This document shows positions 35,281-45,005 of a stretch of 64,000 nt of DNA, piece by piece (the first letter of the stretch is position 1; each line of letters begins with the position of its first letter). The stretch is from VAZQ01 sp963827585. GTDB lineage: Bacteria > Pseudomonadota > Alphaproteobacteria > Rhizobiales > Xanthobacteraceae. The notes beneath the pieces were generated by a model, which was not told where the DNA came from, searched no databases, and saw only the letters and a list, made by a program, of their open reading frames with translations. The stretch lies in assembly GCA_963827585.1 (NCBI GenBank), contig CAWHCK010000019.1, positions 1 through 64,000 on the forward strand, read 5' to 3'. The position numbers and the translations under genes were made by a program.

Positions 35281-37147
35281 GTGAGTCGACCGCCCGTGGC
35301 CCTCGCAACGCCCGTATCCGCGCTCTCGTCCGAAGGCCTGACGACGAGCCGCGGCTTCGACCAGGCCGCGGTCGCGGTGCTTTGCGTCGTGGGCGTGGTC
35401 GCGCTGCTGACATTCCGCGACTATGGACTGAGCTGGGACGACTACGCCCATTCCGAATACGGCGCTCTCCTGCTCGAGTTCTACGCCTCGGGCTTGCGCG
35501 ACCAGCGCGCGCTCTCATGGGTGAACCTGTACTATTACGGCGGCGGCTTCGACCTGCTCGCGGCGCTTGCCGGCAAAGCTTTGCCGTTCACGCTGTTCGA
35601 GACACGGCGGCTCATGGGCGCCGCGGTCGGAATTCTCGGGCTGTTCGTCACCTGGCGGATCGGTCGCCGCATCGGGGGGCCGCGGGCGGGGTTCATCGCC
35701 CTCATTCTTCTCGCGGTCTGCCCGCTCTATTACGGCCACATGTTCATGAACCCGAAGGATTCGCCCTTCGCGGTGGCGATGACGATTTTCCTCCTCGGTC
35801 TCGTGCGCGCTTTCGAAGCGTATCCCCGAGTTCTCGATCGCGGCGACAGCCCTCGTTGGCACCGGGTTCGGCCTGTCGATCGGGTCGCGCATCATGGGCG
35901 CGTTCGGAGTCGTCGCCGCGCTCGCGGCCCTCGCCTTGATCGTTGCGGTCGAAGCCCGGGCGCAGGGCATCCGGTCGGCCAGTGCGCGGCTTGGACATTT
36001 CGTCCTGGCGCTCGTGCCCGCCATGTTGCTGGGCTACGTCGTGATGGCGCTGGTCTGGCCCTGGTCCGTGGTCGACCCGCTCAATCCCTGGCGCGCGGTC
36101 GAATTTTTCTCGCGCTTTTTCGAGAAGCCGTGGGAGGAGCTGTTCGACGGCCGCTTGATTTCCGTCCCGGACATGCCGCGCAGCTACGTGCCGACGCTGT
36201 TCGCGCTCAAGCTGCCGGCGATCCTGTCGGTGCTGGGATTTGGCGGCGCGATCGGCGCGCTGGTTGCCGCGTCGAGACGCAGCGTTGCCGTCAACCGCCG
36301 GGCCGTTTTTCTCCTGGTCGCGCTCGCCGCCCTTTTGCCGCTGGCGGTGACGATCGCGCTGCGACCGGCGATGTACAACGGCATCCGTCATTTCGTGTTC
36401 GTATTGCCGCCGCTCGCGGTGCTCGGCGGCCTCGCGGCCGTCCATCTCATCGATATCGCTTCGCGCGCCTTCCGGTTTGCGCCCGTCGCCGCCGGCCTCG
36501 TGCTCGCCGTCGGCGCCGGCATCCCGGTGGTCGAGATGATCCGGCTGCACCCCTACGAATACACCCATTTCAATCGGCTTTCCGGCGGCGTTGCGCACGC
36601 GCGCGAGCGCTACATGCTCGACTATTGGGGTCTCTCCTTCAAGCAAGCCTCGCAAGCATTGCTGGCGACGCTGGCAGAGCGGCACGAGAGCAAGCCCGGC
36701 GACCGCCGCTGGAAGATCGCGGTCTGCGGCCCGCACCGCTCGCCGCAGGTCGAGCTCGGTCCCGATTTTGAAACGACCTGGGACCCCAAAGGGGCCGACT
36801 TCGCGATGATGCTCGGGGAATTCTATTGCGCCAAGCTCGACGCCCCGCTGCTGATCGAGATCGCGCGCGACGGCGCCGTCTATGCTCGCGTCTACGACAT
36901 CCGCGGACGGTCGATTTCGACCTTGCTGACGCGGCCGGGACTTCTGATTGCGTCCTGCGTCGGGGTGCGCGTACCACTGATGGGGATCGGCGTCCGTTTT
37001 ACAGGGAGGGCCTGCCATGCCTCGTGCCTTCGTCTTCGACGCCTATGGGACGCTGTTCGACGTTCATGCCGCCATCGGCCGGCATCGCGCGGCAGCGGGC
37101 CCCGATGCGGATCGCTTTTCCGAAATCTGGCGCGCCAAGCAGCTTGA
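35281..37147 (+). CDS. Polytopic glycosyltransferase-like membrane protein, GT39 (PMT) type (frameshifted)
   Basis: A large membrane protein of about 620 aa with about ten hydrophobic segments. The early acidic motif (YGLSWDDYAHSEYG) and NPKDSPFAVAM loop resemble GT39-type or ArnT-like transferases that use lipid-linked sugars. The frame changes at a CCCC run (35824-35827); removing one C joins AYPEFSIAATALVGTGFGLS continuously. GTG 35281 is the likeliest start. The 3' end runs 131 bases into the haloacid dehalogenase gene, which is unusual and suggests another error near 36900. Donor and acceptor are unknown. Confidence 0.65.
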
Positions 37148-37682
37148 ATATACCTGGACGCTGACGCTTGCCGGCCGCTACGTCGATTTCTGGACGCTGA
37201 CCGAGCGCGCGCTCGAGTTCGCGTTCGCCCGGTTTCCTTCCGTCGACCGGTCGCTCAAGGCAAAATTGCTCGACGCCTATTGGACGCTCGATGCTTTTTC
37301 GGACGCGCGTGCGGCGCTGCGCGATCTCAGGGCGCGTGGACTGGCCGCCGCCATCCTGTCGAACGGCTCGCCAAAGATGCTCGCCGCCGCGGTCGAGGCC
37401 GCCGATATCGGCGGCGACCTCGATGCCGTTCTCTCGGTCGACACCATCCGGATCTACAAGCCGCGCCCCGAGGTCTATGCCCTCGTCACCGACCGCTTCC
37501 AGATCGCTCCGGACGAGGTCGTTTTCGTCTCGTCGAACCGCTGGGACGTGATGGGCGCCGCCGCTTGCGGCTTTCGCACGGCATGGGTCAATCGCGCCAA
37601 GATGCCGGAGGAGTACGAACCAGCGCCCGCCGCCGTGCTCGCCGACCTCAACGGGCTCTCAACGGGCCTCATGGCCCGATGA
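37017..37682 (+). CDS. Haloacid dehalogenase type II (HAD superfamily)
   Basis: A 221-aa hydrolase matching (S)-2-haloacid dehalogenases, which convert 2-halocarboxylates to 2-hydroxyacids with inversion. Nucleophile Asp8 is in VFDAYGTLFD, then Thr12, the Ser-Asn of AILSNGSP, Lys in IYKPRPEVY, and the motif 4 segment VSSNRWDVMGA. The cap domain begins after residue 15. ATG 37017 has a GGGAGG site. The gene stands alone apart from an overlap with the upstream membrane protein, so the natural halogenated substrate is not indicated. Confidence 0.9.
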   Translation: MPRAFVFDAYGTLFDVHAAIGRHRAAAGPDADRFSEIWRAKQLEYTWTLTLAGRYVDFWTLTERALEFAFARFPSVDRSLKAKLLDAYWTLDAFSDARAALRDLRARGLAAAILSNGSPKMLAAAVEAADIGGDLDAVLSVDTIRIYKPRPEVYALVTDRFQIAPDEVVFVSSNRWDVMGAAACGFRTAWVNRAKMPEEYEPAPAAVLADLNGLSTGLMAR

Positions 37683-37752
37683 GGCCGCGTCGCGTTGACG
37701 ACCCGTCGATGGCATCGATACTATCGATGAAAACAACCGTCGGGAGGATGAC

Positions 37753-38436
37753 ATGCGCTTGGCCTTTTCGCTCTTGCTCGCCATGGTACTGACGCCGGCC
37801 ATTTCCGTTGCGACTGCGCGCGCGCAGGACGCCGCCGTCTACGTCGTCAGCTATATCGATGTTGCGCCGGCGGCGCGCGGCCCGGCGGTCGGCCTCTTGC
37901 GGCAGCTCGCCAATGCCAGCCGCAAGGATGAAGGCAACCTGCGCTTCGACATCCTCCAGCGTGCGGCGCCGCCCAACCAGTTCGCCATCGTCGCGGTCTG
38001 GAAGGACCAGAAGGCCTACGATGCCCATGCCGCCGCCGCGCACAGCAAGGACTTTCGCGAGAAGATCAAGCCGCACCTGATCAGCGCGATCGACGACCGC
38101 GTGCACACCGGCATGGAGATCGCCGCGGCGGGATCGAAAGTTGCACCCGGCGCGGTCGTCGTCGTGACCCATGTGGACGTCCCCCCACCGAGGAAGGACG
38201 AGTGCGTCGCGGCGCTCAAGGCATTGGTTGCCGACAGCCGCAAGGAACCGGGTGCTTTGAGTTTTGAAGTGTTTCAGCAGGGCAATCGGCCGAATCACTT
38301 CTCGGTGGTCGAAGTGTGGAAGAACCAGCGTGCCTACGATGCCCACATCACGGCGGCGCAGACCAGGAAATTCCGAGATCAGCTCACCCCAATGAGCGGC
38401 GCGCTCTACGACGAGCGGCTGTACAGGGCCATCTGA
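37753..38436 (+). CDS. Exported protein with two ABM domains
   Basis: A 227-aa protein with a signal peptide (about 1-24, cleavage after ARAQ region) and two antibiotic-biosynthesis-monooxygenase-like domains, about 28-115 and 130-222. Their matching motifs are RFDILQRAAPPNQFAIVAVW and SFEVFQQGNRPNHFSVVEVW. A GGGAGG ribosome site precedes ATG 37753. Function is unknown; small quinone-oxidising enzymes share this fold. It is the second double-ABM protein in the window, but this one is exported and lacks membrane helices. Confidence 0.78.
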   Translation: MRLAFSLLLAMVLTPAISVATARAQDAAVYVVSYIDVAPAARGPAVGLLRQLANASRKDEGNLRFDILQRAAPPNQFAIVAVWKDQKAYDAHAAAAHSKDFREKIKPHLISAIDDRVHTGMEIAAAGSKVAPGAVVVVTHVDVPPPRKDECVAALKALVADSRKEPGALSFEVFQQGNRPNHFSVVEVWKNQRAYDAHITAAQTRKFRDQLTPMSGALYDERLYRAI

Positions 38437-38441
38437 CGGCT

Positions 38442-38540
38442 GAGCGTGATTGCTTTAGGTTGAGTCGCAATCACGCTCTAGCTCTTTGTTTGAGCATGAT
38501 CTTTCGGAAAACCGGTACCCACTTTTCCGGATCATGCTCT
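38442..38540. repeat. Palindromic repeat copy 5 (modules B then A)
   Basis: GAGCGTGATTGC...GCAATCACGCTCTA followed by GAGCATGATC...CCGGATCATGCTC. Same order as copy 2. Confidence 0.85.
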
Positions 38541-38587
38541 GGGTCGGAACGGCAAGCGCCGGGGGAACGGCCTCATCACACAAAGAT

Positions 38588-38620
38588 CGGCCCCGCGGGC
38601 GAACAACCGTCGCGGGGCCG
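38588..38620. terminator. Terminator hairpin between converging genes
   Basis: CGGCCCCGCG pairs perfectly with CGCGGGGCCG across a 13-base loop. On the minus strand it is followed by ATCTTTGTG, so it mainly serves the DUF2171 gene. Confidence 0.55.
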
Positions 38621-38640
38621 AAGACTACTCGGAATAGACG

Positions 38641-38874
38641 TCAGTGGGTTTTCCAGCGCGCCTTGGCCTCGGCGCCCGATTGCTTGAGGTGAACGCGCGC
38701 ATCGACATGATCGACCCACGCCAGCGGAATGAAGTGATGCTCACCGCCGGCGTCCGGATCATCCTTCGTCAGCTTCACCTGGTCCCGCCCTTCGAGGTGG
38801 TCCACGGTGCCGACGTGGACGCCGTCAGAACCGAGAACTTCCATGTGTTCCTTGATCGTCATCGGTGCGACCAT
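38641..38874 (-). CDS. DUF2171 domain protein
   Basis: A 77-aa protein of the PRC-barrel-like DUF2171 family (DGVHVGTVDHLEGRDQVKLT and HHFIPLAWVDHVDARVHL). Members are small stress-associated proteins of unknown function in rhizobia. The ATG at 38874 is preferred over 38886 because GGAGGAG lies just before it, inside the longer frame. An EcfG-like promoter sits directly upstream. Confidence 0.85.
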   Translation of the reverse strand: MVAPMTIKEHMEVLGSDGVHVGTVDHLEGRDQVKLTKDDPDAGGEHHFIPLAWVDHVDARVHLKQSGAEAKARWKTH

Positions 38875-38899
38875 CTGCTCCTCCATTGCTTTTAATGAC

Positions 38900-38925
38900 A
38901 ACTCGCGCCGATGGTGGGTGGTTCC
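38900..38925 (-). promoter_or_regulatory. EcfG-like promoter upstream of DUF2171
   Basis: On the minus strand: GGAAC-N17-AGTT, one base from the EcfG consensus (CGTT). It lies 26 bases before the ATG at 38874, giving a short leader that just accommodates the ribosome site and supports that start. Confidence 0.4.
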
Positions 38926-39011
38926 TGAGCCTGTGCGTCCCCTGGATCGAATGCGAAGGACCAAACTCTGGTCCAACACGCATCTGGGCGAAATCGTGAC
39001 GGAGGACTCGC

Positions 39012-40415
<1,404 letters not shown>

Positions 40416-40474
40416 GGCAAACCCTTCGTATGGCATGATGCAGTGTTGATGCGATGTTGCCCGCTGCGCGGGGG

Positions 40475-42062
40475 CTAGCGCCGGAGAATGCCTCCCATCG
40501 TGCCGCGCACGATCGCGCGGCCGACCGAGCTGCCGGTCTTGCCGCCGATCGACTTTCCGATGTCGGCCGCGATCTGGCCCGCTACGCGATTGGTGACCGA
40601 GCGCGTGACCTCGCGCGCGACCAACTGACCGGGCGAAAGACGCTTCCCACGCGGACGATTGGTGCCGAAGAGTCAGGCCAGCATCGCACCGATGGCGGCC
40701 AACACAGCGCCGAAGCCGCCGGCGGGTGCCGCTTCACCCGGCGATCCGGCGATCGGCCCGGCCGTAGCGCCGGACTGCAGGCGCTTCTGCAACACCTCGT
40801 AGGCCGATTCGGTGTCGATGGCTTGGTCATACTTGCCTTTCACGGGACTCTTGGCCATCAGCGCCTTGCGTTCGTCCGGCGTGATCGGGCCTAGCCGGCC
40901 GGATGGCGGGCGGATCATGCAGCGCTCGACCATCGAGGGCGTGCCGTTGCCCTCGAGGAACGAGACCAGGGCCTCGCCTTTGCCGAGCTCCATGATCACT
41001 TTGGCGGTGTCGAGCTTGGGGTTGGGGCGGAACGTCTCGGCCGCCGCCTTCACCGCCCTCTGGTCGCGCGGGGTAAACGCCCGCAGCGCGTGCTGCACGC
41101 GATTGCCGAGCTGAGCAAGCACCTTGTCGGGCACGTCGAGCGGATTCTGCGTCACGAAATAGACCCCGACCCCCTTCGAGCGGATCAGGCGGACCACTTG
41201 CTCGATCTTGTCGAGCAGCGCCTTCGGCGCCTCGTTGAACAGGAGATGCGCCTCGTCGAAGAAGAAGCAGAGTTTGGGCTTGGGCTGGTCGCCGACCTCT
41301 GGCAGTTCCTCGAACAGCTCGGAGAGCAGCCACAAGAGAAAGGTGGCGTAGAGGCGCGGGCTCTCCATCAGCTTGTCGGCAGCCAGGATGTTGATGAAGC
41401 CGCGCCCATCACGGTCGGTGCGGATGAAGTCCTTCAGCGCCAGCGCCGGCTCGCCGAAGAATTCGTTGCCTCCCTGGTTCTCCAGCACCAGAAGCTGGCG
41501 CTGGATGGTGCCGATGGTCGCCTTGGATACGTTGCCGTATCGGACCGTGAGCTCGGCAGCGTGGTCGGAAATGTAGCCGAGCATGGAGCGAAGGTCCTTG
41601 AGATCAAGGATCAGCAGCCCCTGCTCGTCGGCAACGCGGAAACAAACGTTGAGCACGCCTTCCTGGACCTCGTTGAGGTCCATGAGCCGGGACAGCAACA
41701 GCGGTCCCACCTCCGAGATGGTGGCACGGATCGGATGCCCTTGCTCCCCGAACAAATCCCAGAACACGACCGGGAACTGGTCGGGCTCGTAGTCGAAGCC
41801 GAGGCTCTTGGCGCGGGTGACGAACGCATCCTTGGCCTCGCCCCGCCTCGGACACGCCGGAGAGGTCGCCCTTGACGTCGGCCGCGAAGACCGAGACACC
41901 CGCGCGCGACAGGCCCTCCGCCAGAACCTGCAATGTCACGGTCTTTCCGGTGCCGGTCGCGCCGGTTACCAGTCCGTGGCGGTTGGCAAGTGCGAGCGTC
42001 AAGACTTCGGGCTTGGAACCCCTGCCGACGAAGATCGTGCCGTCCTGATCGAGATCCGCCAT
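40475..42062 (-). CDS. HerA-like ATPase, DUF853/YjgR family (frameshift and in-frame stop)
   Basis: P-loop ATPase of about 527 aa related to E. coli YjgR and to HerA/FtsK motors. Walker A is GATGTGKT near residue 35 and Walker B CFFFDEAH. A CCCC run at 41841-41844 (plus strand) breaks the frame; removing one base joins DLSGVSEAGEAKDAF. An in-frame TGA at 40673-40675 then interrupts the Gly/Arg-rich C-terminus: reading on in the same frame gives VAREVTRSVTNRVAGQIAAD and ends IVRGTMGGILRR at a TAG (40475-40477), the usual family tail. Both defects are probably sequence errors; the second could be a genuine truncation. Confidence 0.8.
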
Positions 42063-42393
42063 CGCACAATTCCTTGCCGATAACTCGCGGCTATTGTCGC
42101 TCTCCCGCGCGCACCGTCAACCGCCGCGGCGGCGGCGGAAACGACTTCGCGCAAGGCGGCGACCGATCGTACCCGATCACAGAGCTTGTCGCATTATGTC
42201 GGCCAATCACAGCTCGCGCATCTGCACGCTTGCGCGAGGGCACATCATTCGAACAAACGATGGACGCGCGATGCCGATGATGCACGAATGCAACAACGCG
42301 CCGTCACTTTTGTCAGCAGCGCTTGTCTTCTGAAGTTTTGCGAGCCTAATATGCCGATCAACCTGCCGAGAGTGCGGGGCTGGTGAGGGGCTA
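42063..42393. other. Intergenic region, no gene seen
   Basis: About 330 bases between divergent genes. Short frames on both strands lack protein-like composition. Promoters for both sides are expected; no clear operator is seen. Confidence 0.5.
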
Positions 42394-42633
42394 ATGAACG
42401 ATCTCATCGGACGTCTCGTCGCCCATCCAGGCGTCGACCGGACGGCCGCGAAAACAAGCGTCGGCATTATTCTGGAGTTCCTGCTGAAGGAAGGGCCGAC
42501 CGAAACGGTACAGGCCCTCACCCGGATGCAGGGAATTACTCACGAAATCATAAGCTTTGCCCGTGACGATGCAGAGGAAGAGGCGGCCAGCGAGATCGTT
42601 GGCAGAGTCCCCGGCCTCGGCCAGTTCATCTGA
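42394..42633 (+). CDS. Small helical protein, unknown function
   Basis: A 79-aa acidic protein, entirely helical in appearance (AAKTSVGIILEFLLKEGPTE; DDAEEEAASEIVGRVPGLGQ). The pattern of short amphipathic helices faintly resembles DUF2267/DUF2780 proteins, but I would not assign it. It is followed 43 bases later by the DUF4332 gene and may be co-transcribed. ATG 42394 lacks a strong ribosome site. Confidence 0.6.
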   Translation: MNDLIGRLVAHPGVDRTAAKTSVGIILEFLLKEGPTETVQALTRMQGITHEIISFARDDAEEEAASEIVGRVPGLGQFI

Positions 42634-42676
42634 CGATTGATAGCGACAGCGGCTGGCCAGGAGCGAGGAGAATTCA

Positions 42677-43084
42677 ATGTCCTACCCGATCACCGCTATC
42701 GAGGATATCGAAGCGGATGAGGTTGAAGCGCTCAAATCCGTCGGGATCAGGACGACGGAGAAGCTGCTCGAGGCGGCGAAAGGTCCGAAGGGACGCAAGC
42801 TCCTCGCCGCCAAGACCGACTTGCATGAAAGAAAGTTGCTGCGCTGGGCCAATATCGCCGACAAGCTGCGCATCAAGGGTATGGGCAAGGAATATGCCGG
42901 GCTGTTGTGCGAAGTCGGGGTCGATACCGTGAAGGAATTGCAATATCGCAACCCGGCTCGGCTCGCCAAGTCCATGGCCGAAGTCAATAAGAAGCGAAAG
43001 CTCGTTCGCTTTCTTCCGTCCGAGAAGCTGGTGACGCGTTGGGTCGAGCACGCCAGGAAGCTGCCCCCGAAGATCACCTATTGA
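42677..43084 (+). CDS. DUF4332 domain protein
   Basis: A 135-aa protein with the DUF4332 pattern of helix-hairpin-helix-like repeats: VEALKSVGIRTTEKLLEAAK, ADKLRIKGMGKEYAGLLCEV and TVKELQYRNPARLAKSMAEV. Such repeats suggest DNA or nucleoprotein binding, but the family role is unknown. A GAGGAG ribosome site precedes ATG 42677. folP begins about 60 bases downstream. Confidence 0.85.
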   Translation: MSYPITAIEDIEADEVEALKSVGIRTTEKLLEAAKGPKGRKLLAAKTDLHERKLLRWANIADKLRIKGMGKEYAGLLCEVGVDTVKELQYRNPARLAKSMAEVNKKRKLVRFLPSEKLVTRWVEHARKLPPKITY

Positions 43085-43147
43085 GGGATCGGATCGGCGA
43101 ATAGCCTGGCGCTTGACACCCCCCAGGGCCCGGCGCAAAGCGACGTC

Positions 43148-44013
43148 ATGACGCTTGCGCGCCCAGTCGGCGGTTCTGCCCGCGACGAGCAAAAGTCGCC
43201 GCGTTCGCTCGCGCATCTGCTGACGCTTGGCCGCCCGCTGGTGATGGGCGTGCTCAACGTCACGCCCGAACTCGTTTTCGGACGGCGGCCGCTTTCTTGA
43301 TCCCTCCACCGCCGTTGACCAAGCCGGCCGGATGGTGGCCGAAGGCGCCGACATTCTGGATATCGGCGCGGAGTTCGACCCGTCCCTACGGCGATGCCGT
43401 CGAGGTGCCGTTCGATGAGGAAATGCAGCGCCTCGCGCCTGTCCTCCCCGCCGCGATAGCGCTCGGCATTCCGGTCTCGATCGATACCATGAAGGCCAAG
43501 GTGGCGGCTTGGGCGGTCGCGTCCGGCGCCGCGATCGTCAACGACGTGTGGGGCCTGCAACACGACGGCGACATCGCGCGGGTGGTCGCCGAACATGGCG
43601 TACCGGTGATCGTCATGCATAACCGCGTCGCCGCCGATCCGTCGATCGACATCATGGCCGATATCGCGGCATTTTTTTCCCGCTCGCTCGAAATCGCGGC
43701 ACGTGCGGGGATCGCGCAACAGAATATCGTGCTCGACCCCGGCATCGGCTTCGGCAAGACGCCGGAGCAGAGCATCACGGCCATCGCGCGGCTCGCCGAG
43801 CTCAAGGCGTTCGGCCTGCCGCTTCTCGTCGGTGCTTCGCGCAAGCGCTTCATCGATAAGGTTTCTACCGCTCCGCCCGACCAGCGCCTGGGCGGATCGA
43901 TCGCCGCCCACGTCCTGGCAGCGGCGGGCGGTGCCGCGATCATCCGCGCCCATGATGTCGCCGAGACCGTGCAGGCGCTGCGGGTGGCCGCGGCAATCGC
44001 GAGGGCACGATGA
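43148..44013 (+). CDS. folP: Dihydropteroate synthase FolP (two frame breaks as sequenced)
   Basis: Joins p-aminobenzoate to the pterin pyrophosphate in folate synthesis; target of sulfonamides. The start MTLARPVGG leads to the family motif VMGVLNVTP. An extra A at 43269-43270 then breaks the frame, and an extra T at 43374-43375 breaks it again. Removing both gives DSFSDGGRFLDPSTAVDQAG and ILDIGAESTRPYG, then continues in the long downstream frame (VSIDTMKAKVA, VLDPGIGFGKTPEQ, LVGASRKRFI). folB starts at its stop. Because FolP is normally essential, the breaks are most likely sequencing errors. Confidence 0.88.
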
Positions 44014-44384
44014 GCGATGCGGTATTCGTCACCGGGCTTGCGCTCCATGCCTATCACGGTGTGATGCAGCACGAGGCCAGGGTCGGGCAGACCTTCAAGC
44101 TCGACCTTGTGCTCGAGCTCGATCTGAGCGCGGCGTCGCGCTCCGATAAGCTCGCGGACACCGTGGGTTACGATCAGGTCGTCGACGTTGCAAGCCAGGC
44201 ATTTTGCGGCCGCCGCTACAGGCTCGTCGAGGCCGCGGCCGGCGCGGTCGCCGGGGCCGTGCTCGATCGGTTCCATCGAGTCTTGCGCGTGCAGGTGACG
44301 GTCCACAAGCCGCATGCTCCGATAGCCGCCACCTTTGCCGACGTCGGGGTCACCATCGCGCGCGCGCGCCAGAATCATGGCTGA
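44010..44384 (+). CDS. folB: Dihydroneopterin aldolase FolB
   Basis: Cleaves 7,8-dihydroneopterin to hydroxymethyl-dihydropterin and glycolaldehyde. The 124-aa protein has the conserved start VTGLALHAYHGVMQHEARVGQ, the Tyr of TVGYDQVV, and the late Lys in VTVHKPHAPI. It overlaps folP by four bases and folK by eight, in the usual folP-folB-folK order. The catalytic lysine and the substrate-anchoring glutamate (LVEAAA) are present. Confidence 0.94.
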   Translation: MSDAVFVTGLALHAYHGVMQHEARVGQTFKLDLVLELDLSAASRSDKLADTVGYDQVVDVASQAFCGRRYRLVEAAAGAVAGAVLDRFHRVLRVQVTVHKPHAPIAATFADVGVTIARARQNHG

Positions 44385-44865
44385 AGCGCTCATTGCCCTC
44401 GGCGGCAATATCGGTGACGTGCGCCTCACGCTCGATCGCGCGGTCGCCGCGTTCTGTGACGGCGAAGAGGTGCGCCTGCTCGCGCGTTCCTCGGACTATC
44501 GGACGCCGCCGTGGGGGGTCGAGGAGCAGCCGCCTTTCGTCAATCTGTGCATCGCCGTTGAAACCAGGCTGGGGCCGCGCGCGCTTCTGGCTCGGGCGCA
44601 ATCGGTCGAGCGCGCGCTTGGGCGCCGGCGCGCGGCGGAGCGTCGCTGGGGCCCGCGCCCGGTCGATATCGACCTCATCGCCTACGACGATCTGGCCTTG
44701 CGGGAGCCGGACCTCACGCTGCCGCATCCGCGGCTGTTCGAGCGCGCCTTCGTGCTGGTGCCGCTGGCTGAGATCGCACCCGAAAAGATGATCGCCGGCA
44801 CCCGCGTTCGCGACGCCCTGGCGCGGCTGGACACTACGGGGGTGGAAAAGCTGCCGCGATCGTGA
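44377..44865 (+). CDS. folK: HPPK FolK, pterin pyrophosphokinase
   Basis: Transfers pyrophosphate from ATP to 6-hydroxymethyl-7,8-dihydropterin, the step before FolP. The 162-aa protein shows LIALGGNIGDVR at the start, the FVNLCIAVET motif, the ATP/Mg region RRWGPRPVDIDLIAYDD (two catalytic Asp) and LPHPRLFERAFVLVPL. ATG 44377 begins directly with the conserved strand. It ends the folate operon. Confidence 0.95.
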   Translation: MAEALIALGGNIGDVRLTLDRAVAAFCDGEEVRLLARSSDYRTPPWGVEEQPPFVNLCIAVETRLGPRALLARAQSVERALGRRRAAERRWGPRPVDIDLIAYDDLALREPDLTLPHPRLFERAFVLVPLAEIAPEKMIAGTRVRDALARLDTTGVEKLPRS

Positions 44866-45005
44866 TCACTGACCCTCGTTACCGCTGTCGTCACGCGGAT
44901 GATCCGTGTCCCCTGCCCGTTTACCGCTGCCGAGACGCGCGCGCATGGCATGCCGGCAAGCAGCTTGCAGTTGGCCCGCCGTTTGCACCGTGGCATTTTG
45001 TGACC

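Noticed and set aside
40673..40675. Selenocysteine codon in the DUF853 gene
   Set aside because: Family members have no Sec or Cys at this tail position and no SECIS-like hairpin is evident after the TGA.
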